64,000 bases of DNA from Mesorhizobium sp. 1M-11 (GTDB taxonomy: Bacteria; Pseudomonadota; Alphaproteobacteria; Rhizobiales; Rhizobiaceae): the NCBI RefSeq assembly GCF_001303895.1, contig NZ_LJSD01000071.1, positions 55,439 through 119,438 of the forward strand. Direction: 5' to 3'. Below are positions 8,832 to 18,479 of this stretch, in pieces. The notes beneath the pieces were generated by a model. It was not told the origin of the DNA, made no database searches, and saw only the letters and a list, made by a program, of their open reading frames with translations. The first letter of the stretch is position 1, and each line of letters starts with the position of its first letter. Position numbers and translations under genes: made by a program.

Positions 8832-10259
8832 CTAAACCTGCGAGATGAACTTGGTGGACAAGTATGCGTCGATGCCTTCCGTGCCGCCTTCCGAACCAAC
8901 GCCGGAATCCTTGACGCCACCAAAGGGTGTCTCCGGTAGGCTGAGCCCTAGATGATTGATCGACACCATCCCGCTTTCCAACGCAGCCCCGAGCGCAGCC
9001 GCGATCTTGCCGGACTGCGTGTAGGCATAGGCCGCGAGGCCATAGGGAAGGCGATTTGCCTCCGCGACCGCATCATCGAACGTTCGAAAAGGTCTGACCA
9101 AGGCGATCGGGCCGAAAGGCTCCTCATTCATGGCGAGCGCGTCGATCGACGCATTCGCGATCACGGTCGGCTCGTAGAAGTAGCCCTGGTTGCCGATCCG
9201 CTTGCCGCCGGTTCTGATTTCGCCGCCCGTTTTCACGGCATCGGAGACATAGGCGTCGATGGCTTCCAGGCGGCGCTTGTTCGCCAGCGGACCCATCCTC
9301 GTACCGGCGGCCAGTCCGTCGCCGACCTCGATGGAAGCTGCCTTTTCGACAAACCTCTCGACGAAGGTTTCGAAAATCGATTCCTGGATCAGGAACCGGG
9401 TGGGCGAGATGCACACCTGGCCGGCATTCTTGAACTTCTGAGTAGATAGCCCGGTCACTGCCGCATCGAGGTCTGCGTCCGAAAACACGATTGCCGGCGC
9501 GTGCCCGCCGAGTTCCATGGTTGCGCGCTTCATATGGAGCCCCGCCAGCGAGGCAAGCTGCTTTCCGACAGCCGTGGAGCCAGTGAACGAGACCTTCCGG
9601 ATGACCGGATGTGAAATGAGATACTCCGAGATCTCCGACGGTTCGCCGAACACAAGGTTCACGACGCCTCGGGGGACCCCGGCTTCGGCGAATGCCGACA
9701 CAAGTTCCGCCGGCGATGCCGGGGTTTCCTCAGGCGCCTTGACGATGACGGAACAGCCTGCCGCCAGAGCCGCTGAAACCTTGCAGACGATCTGTAGGAT
9801 GGGAAAATTCCACGGCGTGAAGGCCGCCACGGGTCCGACCGGCTCGCGAACAGTGAACTGATGAATACCCTCACCGCGCGCAGGGATGACGCGTCCATAG
9901 CTGCGCGTCGCCTCCTCGGCAAACCAGTTATTGGTCTCCGCGGTCGCCCGCACCTCGTTTAGGGCTTCGTAGAGCGGCTTTCCCTGCTCGATCGAGATCA
10001 GACGCGCGATCCTGTCCTCGCGTTCGCGCAGAATGGCAGAGGCACGACGCATGATTTGCGCGCGGTCCAGCGCGGGGACCTTTCGCCACACGGAGAAGCC
10101 GCGCTGGGCGGCGGAGACAGCTTCCCCAAGATCGACCTCGCTTGCCTTCGCGACCGTTCCGATCACTTCCTCCGTCGCCGGGTTGATCACCGCGATCATC
10201 TCGCCGGCCGATCCACCGCGCCAGCTGCCATCGATGTACAACAGCGTGTCCTGGTACAT
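8832..10259 (-). CDS. NAD(P)-dependent aldehyde dehydrogenase (succinate-semialdehyde dehydrogenase-like)
   Basis: The 475-residue enzyme has the full aldehyde dehydrogenase layout. FTPWNFPI and the Rossmann cofactor region are near residues 145-225, FTGSTAVGKQ near 225, the catalytic glutamate in MELGGHAP near 249, and the catalytic cysteine in GQVCISPTR near 283. Its overall resemblance is to the GabD/SSADH group, which oxidizes C4 semialdehydes to dicarboxylates. GGGAG precedes the ATG. It follows the GMC oxidoreductase gene directly, which fits a two-step alcohol-to-aldehyde-to-acid oxidation. The substrate is inferred from context only. Confidence 0.93.
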   Translation of the reverse strand: MYQDTLLYIDGSWRGGSAGEMIAVINPATEEVIGTVAKASEVDLGEAVSAAQRGFSVWRKVPALDRAQIMRRASAILREREDRIARLISIEQGKPLYEALNEVRATAETNNWFAEEATRSYGRVIPARGEGIHQFTVREPVGPVAAFTPWNFPILQIVCKVSAALAAGCSVIVKAPEETPASPAELVSAFAEAGVPRGVVNLVFGEPSEISEYLISHPVIRKVSFTGSTAVGKQLASLAGLHMKRATMELGGHAPAIVFSDADLDAAVTGLSTQKFKNAGQVCISPTRFLIQESIFETFVERFVEKAASIEVGDGLAAGTRMGPLANKRRLEAIDAYVSDAVKTGGEIRTGGKRIGNQGYFYEPTVIANASIDALAMNEEPFGPIALVRPFRTFDDAVAEANRLPYGLAAYAYTQSGKIAAALGAALESGMVSINHLGLSLPETPFGGVKDSGVGSEGGTEGIDAYLSTKFISQV

Positions 10260-10311
10260 GAGAACTCCCTTTTCCCAGCGCCGCGTCTTTCAGCTGCGCT
10301 GCCCCTCTTTA

Positions 10312-11955
10312 TCAGGCGCGCGAGATGCCTTTTATGAGATCCGCGCCCTTTTCAGCGATCATGAGTGTCGATGCGTATGTGTTGGCGGACGGCATTGCGG
10401 GCATTACCGAAGCATCCGCTATGCGCAGGCCGGTAAGGCCGTGCACCCGGAGATCAGGAGCGACAACTGCCAGTGGATTGCTCCGCGGCCCCATCGCGCA
10501 CGCGCCCATGAAATGGTATCCGGTGTTGCCGGTGCGTCGCGCAAACTCCAGCAAGGCCTCGTCGCTCTGGACCGAGGCTCCGGGTTCTTCTTCACGCTCC
10601 GCAAAGCGCGCGAGCGGCGCGGCGGCCATGAAGCGGCGCGCCAGCCGAAGCGCCTTGACGACGACCGCCTGATCAGTCGACGCCGAGAGATAGTTCGGCT
10701 GGATCACCGGCAACGCGATCGGGTCGGGCGAGGTGATCGATATGTGCCCGACGCTTTCCGGCCGATGCTGGCTGAACCCGCATGTCACTGCCGGGAAGTT
10801 GTCCAGCACGTAGACGTGGTTCGGCTTGTAGCTGCCCGGCGTGAAAATGTACTGGATGTCCGGCCTTTCGACTGAAGCATCCGACTTGCAGAATGCATAG
10901 GCGACCGACGGGCTCAGCGAGAGGATGTTAGACGCTCCCGCCAACCATTTGATGATCTCAACGCCGAGCCGCCAGCCTTTCGCCTGCTGGTTGAGGGAGA
11001 TCACTCCATCCTTCATGCGCTGATTGATGTGGATGAAGTAGTGGTCGCGGAAATTGCGGCCGACGCCAGGCAGATGATGCCGCGTTTCCACCCCAGCTTT
11101 CGACAAGGTGGCTCCATCGCCGATGCCGGAAACTTGCATGAGGCGCGTGGTGTTGATGGTCCCGGCGCACAGGATGACCTCACCACGGCAACGCGCAAGA
11201 ACACGGTCTGATGGATTGCCGGCCCTGAAGTACCAGACGCCGGAAACCCGGCCGTTCTCGATGAGAAGGTCGAAGACTTGTGCGAACGGCCGGATGCTGA
11301 CGTTGGAACGCTTCAGCGCCGGGTGAAGGAAGCCGGTCGCGGCTGATACGCGAAAGCGGCCTTCGATCATGCGCTGGAAATAGCCGACACCTTCCTGGGT
11401 TGTGCCGTTATAATCTGGATTGCGCGCGAGGCCCGTCGACTGCACGCTCTCGATGAACGCTTCGCAAAGCTCATCCTTCCACTCGGGATCGCTGACCGCG
11501 ATTCTCCCGTTCCGGCCGTGATAGCGGTCCTCGCCAGGACCGATACGCCGCTCGGAGCGCCGGAAGTACGGGAGCACGTCCTCATAGCCCCAACCCGGAT
11601 TGCCCATCCGGGCCCATTCGTCGAAGTCTTCCGCCTGCCCGCGATTGTAGACGAGGCCGTTGAGCGAACTCGAACCCCCATACACCCGCCCCTGCGGAAG
11701 CGTGATCGCCCGCCCGCTGCTGCCTGGACCCGGTTCGGATTTGAACGGCCAGATCAGCTTCGGATTGGTGAGCGTCTTCACGTATCCCGCAGGGATATGG
11801 AGGAACGGGTTCCGGTCCGGTCCGCCGGCTTCCAGCACGAGGATGCTCGACTTGCCATCGGCGCTGAGACGATTGGCGATAACGGAGCCGGCGCTGCCGG
11901 CGCCGACGACGATGTAATCGTACGTTTCCGCGTGAATCTCAGCCATTGCGTTCAT
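10312..11955 (-). CDS. GMC-family FAD oxidoreductase (choline dehydrogenase-like)
   Basis: The 547-residue flavoprotein begins with the FAD-binding VVGAGSAGSVIANRL motif (about residues 16-30). It has the GMC signature regions LPQGRVYGGSSSLNG and GTINTTRLMQVSGIG, and a C-terminal TGYHFMGACAMG segment with the conserved histidine. Such enzymes oxidize alcohols or amino alcohols to aldehydes. Its place between an ABC importer and an aldehyde dehydrogenase suggests the first oxidation of the imported compound. BetA-type choline dehydrogenases are relatives, but no betaine aldehyde dehydrogenase or BetI is nearby, so choline is not a safe call. Confidence 0.92.
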   Translation of the reverse strand: MNAMAEIHAETYDYIVVGAGSAGSVIANRLSADGKSSILVLEAGGPDRNPFLHIPAGYVKTLTNPKLIWPFKSEPGPGSSGRAITLPQGRVYGGSSSLNGLVYNRGQAEDFDEWARMGNPGWGYEDVLPYFRRSERRIGPGEDRYHGRNGRIAVSDPEWKDELCEAFIESVQSTGLARNPDYNGTTQEGVGYFQRMIEGRFRVSAATGFLHPALKRSNVSIRPFAQVFDLLIENGRVSGVWYFRAGNPSDRVLARCRGEVILCAGTINTTRLMQVSGIGDGATLSKAGVETRHHLPGVGRNFRDHYFIHINQRMKDGVISLNQQAKGWRLGVEIIKWLAGASNILSLSPSVAYAFCKSDASVERPDIQYIFTPGSYKPNHVYVLDNFPAVTCGFSQHRPESVGHISITSPDPIALPVIQPNYLSASTDQAVVVKALRLARRFMAAAPLARFAEREEEPGASVQSDEALLEFARRTGNTGYHFMGACAMGPRSNPLAVVAPDLRVHGLTGLRIADASVMPAMPSANTYASTLMIAEKGADLIKGISRA

Positions 11956-11994
11956 CTCGGATATGTCTTGGAATGCTGACGAACGATGGGCGGC

Positions 11995-13131
11995 CTAGTC
12001 CGGCAGCAGCGTCACGGCGCCCGGCTGCGGAACTACGGCGACAACCCCGTTGATCGGAAATTCGTCTTTCGATCCGGGCGTATTGGGAAGGTGGACCTGG
12101 AACGGGATACCTCCGTCAAGGATCACATACGCGACCGAGCGGGACCCGAGGTAAACCAGACGCTCGACCTCGCCCCTTAGACCTTGCCCGTGGTCGCCGG
12201 TCCGCTGGGACAGCGTCAGGTGTTCGGGACGCATGAATACCCGGCAGTGTTCTCCCGGGCGCGCCTCAGGATGCGGCGGAGCTTCAAACCTGATCATTCC
12301 GGCCGGTCCGCAATCGAGGAACCAGCCCTTCGCACCGTCGTGAGTCAACTGCCCTTCGATGCGGTTGCAACGCCCCATGAAGTCGGCGACGAACAGGGAT
12401 TCCGGGCTGCTGTACACCTGCTTGGGTGTACCGATCTGCTCGACCTTTCCGCCGTTCATGATGACAATGCGATCCGACATGGCGAGCGCCTCCTCCTGGT
12501 CGTGCGTCACCAGGACCGTCGCGATACCGAGCCGAAGCTGGAGTTCGCGAACCTCCTCCTGCATGCGGCCGCGCAGCTTGGCGTCGAGGTTGGAGAAAGC
12601 CTCGTCGAGCAGGAGCATCGAAGCGCCGCTCGCAAGGACGCGCGCAATGGCTACCCGCTGCTGCTGGCCGCCGGAGAGTTCGTTCGGCCGGCGGTCCTCG
12701 AAGCCTTCGAGCTTGACGAGGCTCAGCGCCCACCGCACCTTTTCCGCGACCGCGCCGCTTTTTTCGCCGCGCATTTTCGGGCCGAATCCGACATTGCCGC
12801 GAACAGTCATATGCGGGAAAAGCGCGTAGCTCTGGAACAGCAGCCCGACGTCGCGTCGGTATGCAGGCACGTTGGTGATGTCATTTCCGCCCAGGATAAT
12901 GCGTCCTTCGGTGGGCGCGATGAAGCCTGCGATCATTCGAAGCGTGGTCGTCTTCCCACAGCCAGACGGGCCAAGAAGCGAAACGAACTCGCCCGGCCAG
13001 ACTTCCAGGGAAACGCGTTCCACAGCATTCATCTGGCCGAATGCTTTGGAGATATCTTTGAGTTCCAGCACGGGCTTTTTGCCAGCTTGGGTGCTTTCTT
13101 GGCTTGGTGGCTTCATCTCAACAACGCTCAT
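11995..13131 (-). CDS. ABC transporter ATPase, polyamine/opine-type (PotA-like)
   Basis: This is the energy-coupling subunit of a polyamine-type importer, 378 residues. It has Walker A GPSGCGKTT (about residue 60), signature LSGGQQQR (about 160), and Walker B LLLDEAFSNLDAKLRG (about 180), with alanine where most members have proline. A C-terminal TOBE domain follows (about 270-378). The ATG at 13131 overlaps the permease stop (ATGA) and was chosen over an open extension that runs into the permease gene. It is the fourth gene of the leftward SBP-permease-permease-ATPase set. Confidence 0.93.
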   Translation of the reverse strand: MSVVEMKPPSQESTQAGKKPVLELKDISKAFGQMNAVERVSLEVWPGEFVSLLGPSGCGKTTTLRMIAGFIAPTEGRIILGGNDITNVPAYRRDVGLLFQSYALFPHMTVRGNVGFGPKMRGEKSGAVAEKVRWALSLVKLEGFEDRRPNELSGGQQQRVAIARVLASGASMLLLDEAFSNLDAKLRGRMQEEVRELQLRLGIATVLVTHDQEEALAMSDRIVIMNGGKVEQIGTPKQVYSSPESLFVADFMGRCNRIEGQLTHDGAKGWFLDCGPAGMIRFEAPPHPEARPGEHCRVFMRPEHLTLSQRTGDHGQGLRGEVERLVYLGSRSVAYVILDGGIPFQVHLPNTPGSKDEFPINGVVAVVPQPGAVTLLPD

Positions 13132-13955
13132 TTGGACACTGCCACCACTCGACCGAGTGCTTGCAGGCGATTGATCATCAACAGCACGGACAGGGTAATC
13201 AACAGGACGCAGGTGGCGAGGGCCGCGGCGCCCGGGTCGATATAGTATTCGATGTATTGATACAGCCACAGAGGGAATGGATTCATCTCGCCCGAGAACA
13301 AGAAATACGTGACCGTGAAATTGGAGAATGACGTGAGCCAGGCGAAGATGGCACCGGCAAGCACACCGCCTTGAATGCTTGGCAGGGTGATGAAGAGAAA
13401 CGTCTTGACCCGATTTGCTCCGAGATTCATCGCCGCATCCTCAAGACTCCTGTCAAGCGTCTCGAGACTTGCGGTCACTGTGACAACGACACAGGGCAGG
13501 CTGATGATCAGGTGCCCGAGCAACAATCGCATCCACGTGGGGACGCCGCCGACGGCGCTAAACCACAGAACCAGCCCGATGCCGGTCACGATTTGCGGAA
13601 AGAGCAGCGGAAGAAGGAAAAGCTGCCGCAATATGTTCGTCCCGGGTATCTTCGCCCGTTGCAGCGCATAGGCGCCTAGCGTACCGGCAATGACCGCGCC
13701 GATGGTGCTCGCCACGCCGAGCCACAGGCTGGTGTAGACCGCGTTAAGAAGTTCGGGCTTCATGTCGGGCGCATTTCGGACAAGGTCCATCAGTGCCCCG
13801 TACCATTTCAGCGAAAAGCCCTCGGGCGGGAAACGAACGATCTGCCCGCTGTTGAACGAGGAGAGGACGATGACGGCCAAGGGACCTTCAAGATAAATGA
13901 AGAATAGCGTGACATAGGTCAGGAGCAGGCCTCTACGCGTGACATGGAGCTTCAT
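13128..13955 (-). CDS. ABC transporter permease (PotC-like)
   Basis: This is the inner-membrane permease of the polyamine-type importer, 275 residues. It starts MKLHVTRRGLLLTYV with six predicted membrane segments. The EAA cytoplasmic loop reads EDAAMNLGANRVKTFLFITLP (about residues 155-175). Its start overlaps the stop of the preceding permease by four bases (ATGA), and its stop overlaps the ATPase start in the same way. The frame stays open far upstream, but that extension is the shadow of the first permease. Confidence 0.92.
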   Translation of the reverse strand: MKLHVTRRGLLLTYVTLFFIYLEGPLAVIVLSSFNSGQIVRFPPEGFSLKWYGALMDLVRNAPDMKPELLNAVYTSLWLGVASTIGAVIAGTLGAYALQRAKIPGTNILRQLFLLPLLFPQIVTGIGLVLWFSAVGGVPTWMRLLLGHLIISLPCVVVTVTASLETLDRSLEDAAMNLGANRVKTFLFITLPSIQGGVLAGAIFAWLTSFSNFTVTYFLFSGEMNPFPLWLYQYIEYYIDPGAAALATCVLLITLSVLLMINRLQALGRVVAVSK

Positions 13956-14845
13956 GTGGTGCGCCTCCCCCTTGAAAGAACCCATCCGTAACCCGCCAGC
14001 AGAACGAGGACGAGCCCCACCAGGACGACGGATTGCGCTGAGCCTTGCGGCCAATTGAGCGTCGTCAGCATCGTCTGCTGCATGAGGGTCGTCATGACGC
14101 TTACGTTTCCGCCGCCGAGCACCAGGGGCGCTACGAATGCGCTGCTCGAAAGCGCGAACACTAGCAGCGTGCCAGCGATTATTCCGGGCCGGCTCAGCGG
14201 CAAGGTGACATGAAAAAAGGTGCGGGCGGGCGAAGCGCCGAGATTCATCGCTGCATCGTTGAGGGCGGGGTTGATCCTCTCCAGAACCGCCGCCAGCGGC
14301 AGGATCATGAAGGGGATGTTTTCGTGGATCAGTTCCAGCACCACCGCCAGTTCCGTATACATAAGCCGGGCGGGCCCAGACGAGAGCCCGGAAGCCATCA
14401 GCAAGCTGTTGACCGGTCCGTTCGGCCCCAAAATTACCATCCAGCCGTATGCTCGGATGAGGACATCTGTCAGCATGGGAGTAACCAGGAGGAACATAAG
14501 CAGGCCGCGGTATCGGCCCGCTTGAGATATGGCCACAGCGACCGGATAGCCGACAAATAGGCAGACCACCGTGACGACCAAACTGATTCTGAGGGTCGTG
14601 ACCAGACCCTTGAACTGCGCGGGGTCGGTGAAGACGTAGTAATAGTTCTCCAAAGTCCATGCTGGCACCATGCCCAGCATAGGGTCCCAGTCGTTGAAAC
14701 TGTAGCGGACCAACATGACGAAAGCGCCGACCAGCGGTAGAAGTACCAATATGCCCGGAGCGAACAGGGCGGGCGCAAACCAGTCTGTTTGAAGATGCTT
14801 TTTCAAGTGCTTTACACCCACCCCGATTGCGACTGCCGAACTCAA
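13952..14845 (-). CDS. ABC transporter permease (PotB-like)
   Basis: This is the first of two integral-membrane subunits of the polyamine-type importer, 297 residues with about six membrane helices. The EAA-type loop is NDAAMNLGASPARTFFHVTLP (about residues 205-225), the contact site for the ATPase. The coding region overlaps the substrate-binding protein gene upstream and the second permease downstream by four bases each. The tight overlaps support one polycistronic message for the importer and the oxidation genes. Confidence 0.92.
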   Translation of the reverse strand: MSSAVAIGVGVKHLKKHLQTDWFAPALFAPGILVLLPLVGAFVMLVRYSFNDWDPMLGMVPAWTLENYYYVFTDPAQFKGLVTTLRISLVVTVVCLFVGYPVAVAISQAGRYRGLLMFLLVTPMLTDVLIRAYGWMVILGPNGPVNSLLMASGLSSGPARLMYTELAVVLELIHENIPFMILPLAAVLERINPALNDAAMNLGASPARTFFHVTLPLSRPGIIAGTLLVFALSSSAFVAPLVLGGGNVSVMTTLMQQTMLTTLNWPQGSAQSVVLVGLVLVLLAGYGWVLSRGRRTT

Positions 14846-15885
14846 CTAAAGAAGATCTTATTCCAGTTCTCGATGATCTCCGGGCGCTTGTTCACCAGCT
14901 CGAGACGTGACACCTGGATGGCCTTCTCAAACTGTTCCGGCGTGTGGAGAACGTAAGGCGCGGCGGCCTCCGAGACGACTGTCTTTTTGTTGGTTGGCCC
15001 GTACCAGGCCGCCGCCGCGTAGCCGGCCTGCGCTTCTGGCGAAAGCGTCTGATTGATGAAGGCATGAGCCAAGTCGCTGTTCGCCTTCGACCCCTTCACT
15101 AGCACGGCAGCGCCCGTGATCGCGAAAACGCCTTCCTTCAGGCCGGTGGCAACGCCGATGTCCGAAGCTTCGGACATATACGGCTTGAAGTAAGTCGGGA
15201 TATCGACCGCCGCGGTGGCTTGGCCCGCCTGCAGGACCTGCGCATCAAGCGCCCGGTTTTCGATGAACGAGAAGACCTGGGGCTTCAGTTCGGCCAGCTT
15301 CGGCCATGCGGGAGCGAGGTTGTCCAGGCTTCCGCCGCCCAGCTGGGCGGCCATGAGCACGAGCAGCAGCGCTTGGGTATCGGTAATCGCGGGGACAAGA
15401 AGCTTGCCCTTGTATTCTGTAGACCAGAGGTCCTCCCAAGACGAGGGTGCCGGGGTCTTGTTGTTGTGCAAGATCGTTGTGATGTAGGTCCAGAACCCGA
15501 GGCCGTATCCGCCATCAAGGACGAAGGATGGATAGAGGTCGGCAGCATTCGGCACCTTGGACAGGTCGATCTTGTCGAGTAGCCCCTGCCGGTTGAGCGC
15601 AAAGACGCCTACATCATCGAGCAGCACGACGTCCATCTGAGGGTCGCTTTTTTGCGCAACGACCTTGGCGATGGACGCGGAGGTAACCCCCTCCTCAACG
15701 ACGACCTTGGCTCCTGTAGCCTTCATGAATGGGTCGACGACGTATTTGCGCAGTGCAAGCCCGTCGCTGCCGCCCCAGAACTGGACGCGCAAGGTATGGC
15801 CTTCGAACGTCGCTGCCTGCGCCTTGAAGGTGCCGGCGGCGGCCGCGGCAGCGGTAGCCGCAAGAAAGGTCCGTCTGGAAATCAT
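14842..15885 (-). CDS. ABC transporter substrate-binding protein, Tat-exported (PotD-like)
   Basis: This is a periplasmic binding protein of 347 residues for a polyamine-type importer. The N-terminus MISRRTFLAATAAAAAAG has a twin-arginine motif and a long alanine-rich hydrophobic stretch, with probable cleavage after AQA near residue 24. Body motifs such as VQFWGG, DVVLLDD and YGLGFWTY resemble the spermidine/putrescine/opine binding family. GAGGAG lies six bases before the ATG. It heads the leftward operon and is divergent from the GntR regulator. A perfect 19-bp inverted repeat pair lies in the shared promoter region. The ligand is unknown. Confidence 0.92.
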   Translation of the reverse strand: MISRRTFLAATAAAAAAGTFKAQAATFEGHTLRVQFWGGSDGLALRKYVVDPFMKATGAKVVVEEGVTSASIAKVVAQKSDPQMDVVLLDDVGVFALNRQGLLDKIDLSKVPNAADLYPSFVLDGGYGLGFWTYITTILHNNKTPAPSSWEDLWSTEYKGKLLVPAITDTQALLLVLMAAQLGGGSLDNLAPAWPKLAELKPQVFSFIENRALDAQVLQAGQATAAVDIPTYFKPYMSEASDIGVATGLKEGVFAITGAAVLVKGSKANSDLAHAFINQTLSPEAQAGYAAAAWYGPTNKKTVVSEAAAPYVLHTPEQFEKAIQVSRLELVNKRPEIIENWNKIFFS

Positions 15886-15927
15886 CGTTCGCTCCTCTGG
15901 TTAGCCTTGTAGCTTTTTGCTAGCTAT

Positions 15928-16206
15928 CTGCTTATCAGACATGTTGTGGATTTGTAAAGCTCCCGCACTGCCCAGACTTTAAAATTTGCTGGCACAGCCT
16001 CCATGCACCGTAGCCTTTTTCCAAACTGCAGAGGCGCAACAAACACCGCACAAGCCCGCAATTCTGCTAGTCATCCAACAGCGTTTTACCGAGGCAGCAT
16101 GGATAGGCGTGTGCTCCCGCAGGATCGTATCTACGATTCATGGGACCGTAAAACGCAGTCATCGGAAGTTGCCGCTTTACATTGTAGCAACATGTCTGAT
16201 AAGCAG
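15928..16206. promoter_or_regulatory. Divergent promoter region with 19-bp inverted operator pair
   Basis: The 449-base gap between the binding protein and the GntR regulator holds no gene. It has the 19-mer CTGCTTATCAGACATGTTG at 15928-15946 and its exact reverse complement at 16188-16206. One copy is close to each divergent start, which suggests binding sites for the adjacent regulator and possible DNA looping. The core ATCAGAC also occurs in a palindrome at 22639-22651. Confidence 0.65.
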
Positions 16207-16334
16207 ACGTAACACTGCAACGAGCGAACGCTCATGTTTCGACGCGGCGTGACATCGGGGTGTAGTCCGATCTAGTCTCGATCGGCAAAACTCGCGATGC
16301 TGGACCTGCGCGAAAATTTGCAAGGAGGACACCT

Positions 16335-17120
16335 TTGGGTCGATCAAATCAGTCGAAGCCTTTTTCGGAGGCGGGACGCGGCGACACCGCCGCGCCCGAG
16401 CCGACGCGCTTCAAGCCGCCATCCCGCATGTCGATGAGCCAGAACGTGCTCGACCAGATCCTTTCGGAGATCAGGGAGGGCCGGATCAAACCGGGTGAGC
16501 GCCTGCCTTCGGAGCGCTTGATGATGGAGGCGTTTTCCGTCGGCCGATCGACGGTGCGGGAGGCGGTTCGCGGGCTGGTCACGCTCGGGCTTGTCACTAA
16601 CCGGCAAGGCGTTGGCGCGGTCGTGAGCGCGCAGGTCTCCAGCCCGTTTGCGTCCATCCGGCGCAATGTTGACGTCGAGCAGTTGAACCGGCGTGCGCTG
16701 CTCGATCTTCTCGATGTCCGAGAAGCGCTCGAAACGAAAGCGGCGGAGTTTGCAGCGCGCCGCGCTACTGCCGACGATCTGGCGGAGCTGCAGAAGCAGC
16801 ACAAGGCCGTGGAGCGTGAAGTGAAGGCCGGCCATGTGTATTTTCAGCAGAATGCGTTGTTCCACAAGGCGATCGCGACGGCCGCGCACAATCCTGTTCT
16901 GGCTGAATCGATCAATCTCGTCGTCGTTCAAGTGCGCGAGTTCCGAGAGAAGATCATGCGCGAGACGCCGCTCATGCCGCAGCGTGACGTCAAGGAACAT
17001 CTGGCTATCCTGTCAGCAATCGAAAGCCGTGACCCGGACGCAGCGCGTGACGCGATGGCCTCCCACATCCGCAGCTCCGCCCGCGTGATCGAGAGTCACG
17101 GCGACCCCGACCGAAACTAA
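16335..17120 (+). CDS. GntR-family regulator, FadR/FCD subfamily
   Basis: This is a 261-residue transcription regulator. A winged helix-turn-helix spans about residues 35-100 (IKPGERLPSERLMMEAFSVG, then STVREAVRGL). A FCD effector domain follows (DLLDVREALETKAAEFAARR, then the metal-site histidine region in FHKAIATAAHNPVL and a late EHLAILSAIESRD). It starts at TTG, supported by AGGAGG at 16323-16328. It diverges from the importer operon and probably leads the rightward operon. An intracellular catabolite is the usual FCD ligand. It most likely controls both directions through the paired 19-mers. Confidence 0.92.
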   Translation: MGRSNQSKPFSEAGRGDTAAPEPTRFKPPSRMSMSQNVLDQILSEIREGRIKPGERLPSERLMMEAFSVGRSTVREAVRGLVTLGLVTNRQGVGAVVSAQVSSPFASIRRNVDVEQLNRRALLDLLDVREALETKAAEFAARRATADDLAELQKQHKAVEREVKAGHVYFQQNALFHKAIATAAHNPVLAESINLVVVQVREFREKIMRETPLMPQRDVKEHLAILSAIESRDPDAARDAMASHIRSSARVIESHGDPDRN

Positions 17121-17203
17121 GGCATCAAAGGCAGTTGGCGTCATCGCGCCCTTAACGGGCGAACGATCTCGCTCGCGCATTTTTTAGGTAGGAAGCTAGC
17201 GAA

Positions 17204-18445
17204 ATGACACTTCGGGGCCAAAGAAACTGGCGGCTGCGATGCCAGACGTGCGGCACGGAATATGACTTCGGCCCAATGGTGCACGGTTGCCCGGAGTGTG
17301 CGACACGCGGAAAGATCGGGCTGCTCGAGTTGACGCGGTCCTCCGCGCTGAATCCAGAGGATTTCTCGGCACGCAGCGGACGCGGACTGGATCGTTGGCT
17401 CGACGTGCTTCCCGTCCAGGACAAGGATGCGTTTCTGTCGCTTGGCGCGGGTGGAACGGCCCTTATTCCCTCCCGGATCATTGGCAAACGGCTCGGTATC
17501 CCGCATCTCTACTTCAAACTTGAGCAGCAGAATCCGACGGCGTCGTTCAAGGATCGGTTCGTGGCAATGTCGGCTAATGCCGCGCGGTCGTTCGGCTTTC
17601 GCAAGATCGTCGTCTCATCGACAGGAAACCTTGCCGTTGCCGTCGCGGCCTATGCCGCCGCGCTTGAAATGGAAAGCATGGTCATCGTCCCGCATGGAAC
17701 GCCGGCTGGGATTCTCGCGGAGGCAAGTTTTTATAACGCCCGGATTGCTGTCACGGACCGTGAGCTCAGGTTTTCGGCGCTTGAAACCGCCGCGAGACGT
17801 CCGGATTGGTTCCCGATCGGACTGTTCCTGGCCAAGCCCGTCCAGAACGCCTTTGGTGTGGAGGGCTACCGGACATTCGCCTACGAGGTCGTCGAGGAAC
17901 TCGGAGAGGCCCCCGGCGCGATGTTGTTCCCCTGCGCGCGCGGAAACGGTCTCTACGGCGGGTTCAAGGGCTTTCTGGATTGCCGGGACGCCGGTCTCAT
18001 CAAAACTCTCCCGCGACTGGTCGCTGCCCAGCCCGACAAGGCGAATTCCATAGAAGTTTCCCTTCAGCGCGGGTCCGACATTGCGGTCGAGTTGCCTCCT
18101 TTTCAAAGCGTGGCAAAATCGACATCCGAGGCGGTGAGCAGCGACGACGCACTCGACGCCATCCGGAAATCAGGCGGATACGGATTGTCCGCAAGCGAGG
18201 AGGAAATCCAGGACGCTGTGGCTTCGCTTGCGGAGGAAGGTCTGAATGTCGAAACCAGCTCGGCCCTTACTGTCGCGTGCCTGCCCAAGCTCATGAAAGT
18301 GGAGGGCTTCGACCGCGAGCGCCCTGTTGTCTGCGTTCTAACGGCAGGAGGACAGCGGTGGATGGATCCGGCGAAAAAGGCGTTGTCACGCATATGCGAA
18401 GCCGCGACGATCCCGGATTTCGAACGACTGCTCGACAGGATTTAA
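17204..18445 (+). CDS. Threonine synthase-like PLP enzyme with N-terminal zinc ribbon
   Basis: This is a 413-residue fold-type II PLP enzyme. The N-terminus has a small zinc-ribbon pattern (CQTCG near residue 13, CPECA near 29), as in some threonine synthase relatives. The PLP lysine lies in NPTASFKDRF (about residue 115), the phosphate-binding loop follows at SSTGNLAVAVAAYA (about 143), and a second glycine loop reads CARGNGLYGGFKG. GGTAGGAAG precedes the ATG. It lies between the GntR gene and a peptidase gene in a catabolic operon, far from homoserine/threonine biosynthesis genes. A beta-elimination or deamination of a hydroxy or diamino acid is therefore more likely than threonine synthesis. 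Confidence 0.88.
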   Translation: MTLRGQRNWRLRCQTCGTEYDFGPMVHGCPECATRGKIGLLELTRSSALNPEDFSARSGRGLDRWLDVLPVQDKDAFLSLGAGGTALIPSRIIGKRLGIPHLYFKLEQQNPTASFKDRFVAMSANAARSFGFRKIVVSSTGNLAVAVAAYAAALEMESMVIVPHGTPAGILAEASFYNARIAVTDRELRFSALETAARRPDWFPIGLFLAKPVQNAFGVEGYRTFAYEVVEELGEAPGAMLFPCARGNGLYGGFKGFLDCRDAGLIKTLPRLVAAQPDKANSIEVSLQRGSDIAVELPPFQSVAKSTSEAVSSDDALDAIRKSGGYGLSASEEEIQDAVASLAEEGLNVETSSALTVACLPKLMKVEGFDRERPVVCVLTAGGQRWMDPAKKALSRICEAATIPDFERLLDRI

Positions 18446-18479
18446 GGATCAGCGTCATGAGATCATGGAAGGACGCGGC